Origin: Bacillota bacterium
GTDB taxonomy: Bacteria; Bacillota; Clostridia; Acetivibrionales; DUMC01
DNA length: 32,671 bases
Direction of reading: 5' to 3'
Assembly (NCBI GenBank): GCA_013314855.1
Contig: JABUEW010000042.1
Location: forward strand, 1-32,671
Shown: positions 31,254 to 32,671 of the stretch, piece by piece
Layout: the number at the start of each line of letters is the position of its first letter
Position numbering within the stretch: the stretch's first letter is position 1
Translations under genes and position numbers: made by a program
Notes under the pieces: model-generated
The model's input: only the letters and a program-made list of their open reading frames with translations
The model's database searches: none
Told to the model about the DNA's origin: nothing

Positions 31254-31559
31254 ATTTAAGATTAATTTTATTTAACGTTAAACAGCACCAGGAATCAGGG
31301 AGGGGATTATGTGAAAAAATTCCTGTTAATAAGACAAGGTCTAAATAAATCGACTGTTTGAGTAAAATAATTACATTGATACCAAGGATATCACGATGGA
31401 ATTGGCCTTGAGGAGGTACCTTTTATGGCATCTTCTAAAGGCCAAATTTATATATAAAACATAAGGACACATTTTCCGTATAAAACTTAGACTTGACTAT
31501 TATAAAAGGTCTATAAAAATTATAAAGGAAATTTCAAAATTTATTAGTTTTTGGAAGGA
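31254..31559 (+). other. Gene-poor stretch with two mini-ORFs and an inverted repeat
   Basis: No full gene is visible. GTG 31311 after AGGGAGGGG opens a 16-codon frame (KKFLLIRQGLNKSTV), and ATG 31425 after the strong site GAGGAGG (31409-31416 area) opens a 10-codon frame (MASSKGQIYI). TTGGCCTT (31402-31409) and AAGGCCAA (31438-31445) form an inverted repeat around the second one. These look like leftovers of lost genes, but a leader peptide for the methyltransferase gene cannot be excluded. Confidence 0.35.
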
Positions 31560-32525
31560 ATGATAAAACAAATGAAATCATATACTCAACTTTACAAAAA
31601 ACTGCCCATAGATTTTTTGGAGCATATCTCGACTCAATACAGTCCGAATGAGCTTGAAAGGATTTATTCAGGATTTATGTCTGCAAGGCCAGTGACGCTT
31701 AGGGTGAACAGGTTGAAGACTGACATACGCAGTGTGATGAATATCTTCAGGAAAGATAATATAAAATTCGAGAGAGTACTCTGGTATGAAGATGCCTTGA
31801 TCATAAGAAATAAAAAGGAAAAAGACATTGAATTGCATGGACTTTTCGTGGATGGTAAGATATACCTGCAGAGTTTGTCTAGTATGATTCCTCCTCTTAT
31901 TATCCAGCCGCAAAAAGGGTGGAAGATACTTGACCTAACAGCGGCACCCGGAAGTAAAACTACACAGCTTGCATCAATCATGGGAAATGATGGGTTTATA
32001 TTGGCCAACGAATTGAATCCTATCAGGGCTGAAAGGCTTAAGTTCAATATAGAACGGCAAGGAGCAAATATTGTGGAGGTAAGGGTAGGAGACGGGAAAA
32101 GGTTAGAGAATAACTGGAATGAATACTTCGATGCAGTTTTACTTGATGCTCCTTGCAGCGGTACAGGTCTTTTTTCCATAAGCAGTCCTCAGAGCTATCG
32201 AGGGTGGACAATTAGAAACATGCTGCGCTGTTCAAAAGAACAAAAGAAGTTGTTGGAAACAGCAATTCGCGTATTGAAGACGGGAGGTGTACTTGTATAT
32301 TCTACTTGCAGTATTATGAAAGAAGAAAACGAGGACAATGTAGCATGGATGCTGGAAAATTTCCGTGGTCGGATTGAGGCGGAAAAGATAAATCTAAACC
32401 TTACGGGATTAGGTGTAGATGTGAAGAGGGTTGATATCGCGGGTTCTAGTGATAATATAATACTTATTTTACCGACAGCTCTTTATGAAGGATTCTTTAT
32501 AAGCAAGTTTAGAAAAATTGAATAA
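31560..32525 (+). CDS. RNA m5C methyltransferase of the RsmB/RsmF (NOL1/NOP2/Sun) family
   Basis: The product of about 321 residues transfers a methyl group from S-adenosylmethionine to cytosine C5 in rRNA or tRNA. After an N-terminal RNA-binding segment (ARPVTLRVNRLK, about residue 40) comes the Rossmann core: motif I ILDLTAAPGSKTTQLA near residue 125, motif IV DAPCSGTGLF with C199, and motif VI YSTCSIMKEENEDNVAWML with the catalytic C250. Both cysteines of the two-cysteine mechanism are therefore present. It lacks the extra C-terminal PUA-like extension of long RsmF proteins, so it is a short type. ATG 31560 and ATG 31572 are both possible, as GGAAGG at 31553-31558 is too close to one and rather far from the other. 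It is outside the sugar clusters and probably part of the core genome. Confidence 0.9.
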   Translation: MIKQMKSYTQLYKKLPIDFLEHISTQYSPNELERIYSGFMSARPVTLRVNRLKTDIRSVMNIFRKDNIKFERVLWYEDALIIRNKKEKDIELHGLFVDGKIYLQSLSSMIPPLIIQPQKGWKILDLTAAPGSKTTQLASIMGNDGFILANELNPIRAERLKFNIERQGANIVEVRVGDGKRLENNWNEYFDAVLLDAPCSGTGLFSISSPQSYRGWTIRNMLRCSKEQKKLLETAIRVLKTGGVLVYSTCSIMKEENEDNVAWMLENFRGRIEAEKINLNLTGLGVDVKRVDIAGSSDNIILILPTALYEGFFISKFRKIE

Positions 32526-32620
32526 TTAAGAGACATGAATAATTAAGGGCCTCTTCATAAAATTTTTTATACAGCAATAGAGCATATTTTAAAAAAGGGC
32601 TGGTTTTTTTAAGAGCAGCA

Positions 32621-32629
32621 TGTTATAAT
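32621..32629 (+). promoter_or_regulatory. Extended -10 element near the right edge
   Basis: TGT directly followed by TATAAT (32624-32629) lies upstream of an ATG at 32636 whose frame is open for 12 codons to the window end (METGVYSKDKKI). No ribosome site precedes that ATG, so whether a gene starts there cannot be decided. Confidence 0.35.
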
Positions 32630-32671
32630 AAAAATATGGAAACAGGTGTATATAGCAAGGATAAGAAAATT

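Noticed and set aside
32636-32671. Start of another gene at the right edge
   Set aside because: Only 12 codons are visible and no ribosome site precedes the ATG.

Overview
The window is low-GC, AT-rich bacterial DNA with strong Shine-Dalgarno sites (GGAGG or GGGGGA), several TTG and GTG starts and clostridial-type promoters. The gene content (AsnRS, an Asp23/Gls24 protein, a CUT1 sugar transporter of the LplB/YtcP type without an ATPase, and many cytoplasmic glycoside hydrolases) suggests a plant-polysaccharide- or oligosaccharide-using member of the Clostridia. I cannot name the species from sequence alone.

Layout. The left edge (1-67, minus) holds what looks like the first codons of an insertion-sequence transposase. 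Then come a GH172/DUF2961 protein (212-1294), asparaginyl-tRNA synthetase (1585-2979), an Asp23/Gls24-family protein (3080-3499) and tRNA-Leu(UAG) (3579-3664). On the minus strand, an operon with its own promoter encodes a 1733-residue membrane-anchored alpha-2-macroglobulin that lacks the thioester cysteine, followed 12 bp later by a membrane-anchored Memo-family protein. A TetR regulator lies upstream of it, with a perfect 14-bp palindrome.

From 10.9 to 26.3 kb lies what I read as one sugar-related regulon. Unit 1 (11299-17306) has a large unclassified glycosidase-like protein, a GHL6/trimerisation-domain glycosidase-like protein and a uroporphyrinogen decarboxylase/MtaA-family protein. Unit 2 (17703-24987) has a creatinase/M24-fold protein with a degenerate metal site, an ASRT (sensory-rhodopsin-transducer family) small-molecule-binding protein, a lipoprotein solute-binding protein, two permeases, a decayed transporter remnant and an M81 (MlrC-type) metallohydrolase. 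Unit 3 is a LacI-family regulator (25280-26305). Each unit is preceded by two copies of a near-identical operator, TGCAAACGNTNTCA, 173 to 230 bp apart, usually right after a -10 box. This argues for a single LacI regulon: transporter in, cytoplasmic hydrolases acting on the product, and one repressor controlling itself.

After the LacI terminator there is a separate alpha-L-rhamnosidase unit with its own promoter: an intact GH106-type protein (26550-29534) and a GH78 gene (29598-31222) whose catalytic barrel has been deleted, leaving the N-terminal domains and an out-of-frame C-terminal tail. The window ends with an RNA m5C methyltransferase (31560-32525). Repeated signs of decay (two internally deleted genes, an IS edge, isolated mini-ORFs) and in-frame codon-repeat tracts in three genes show an accessory region in flux.
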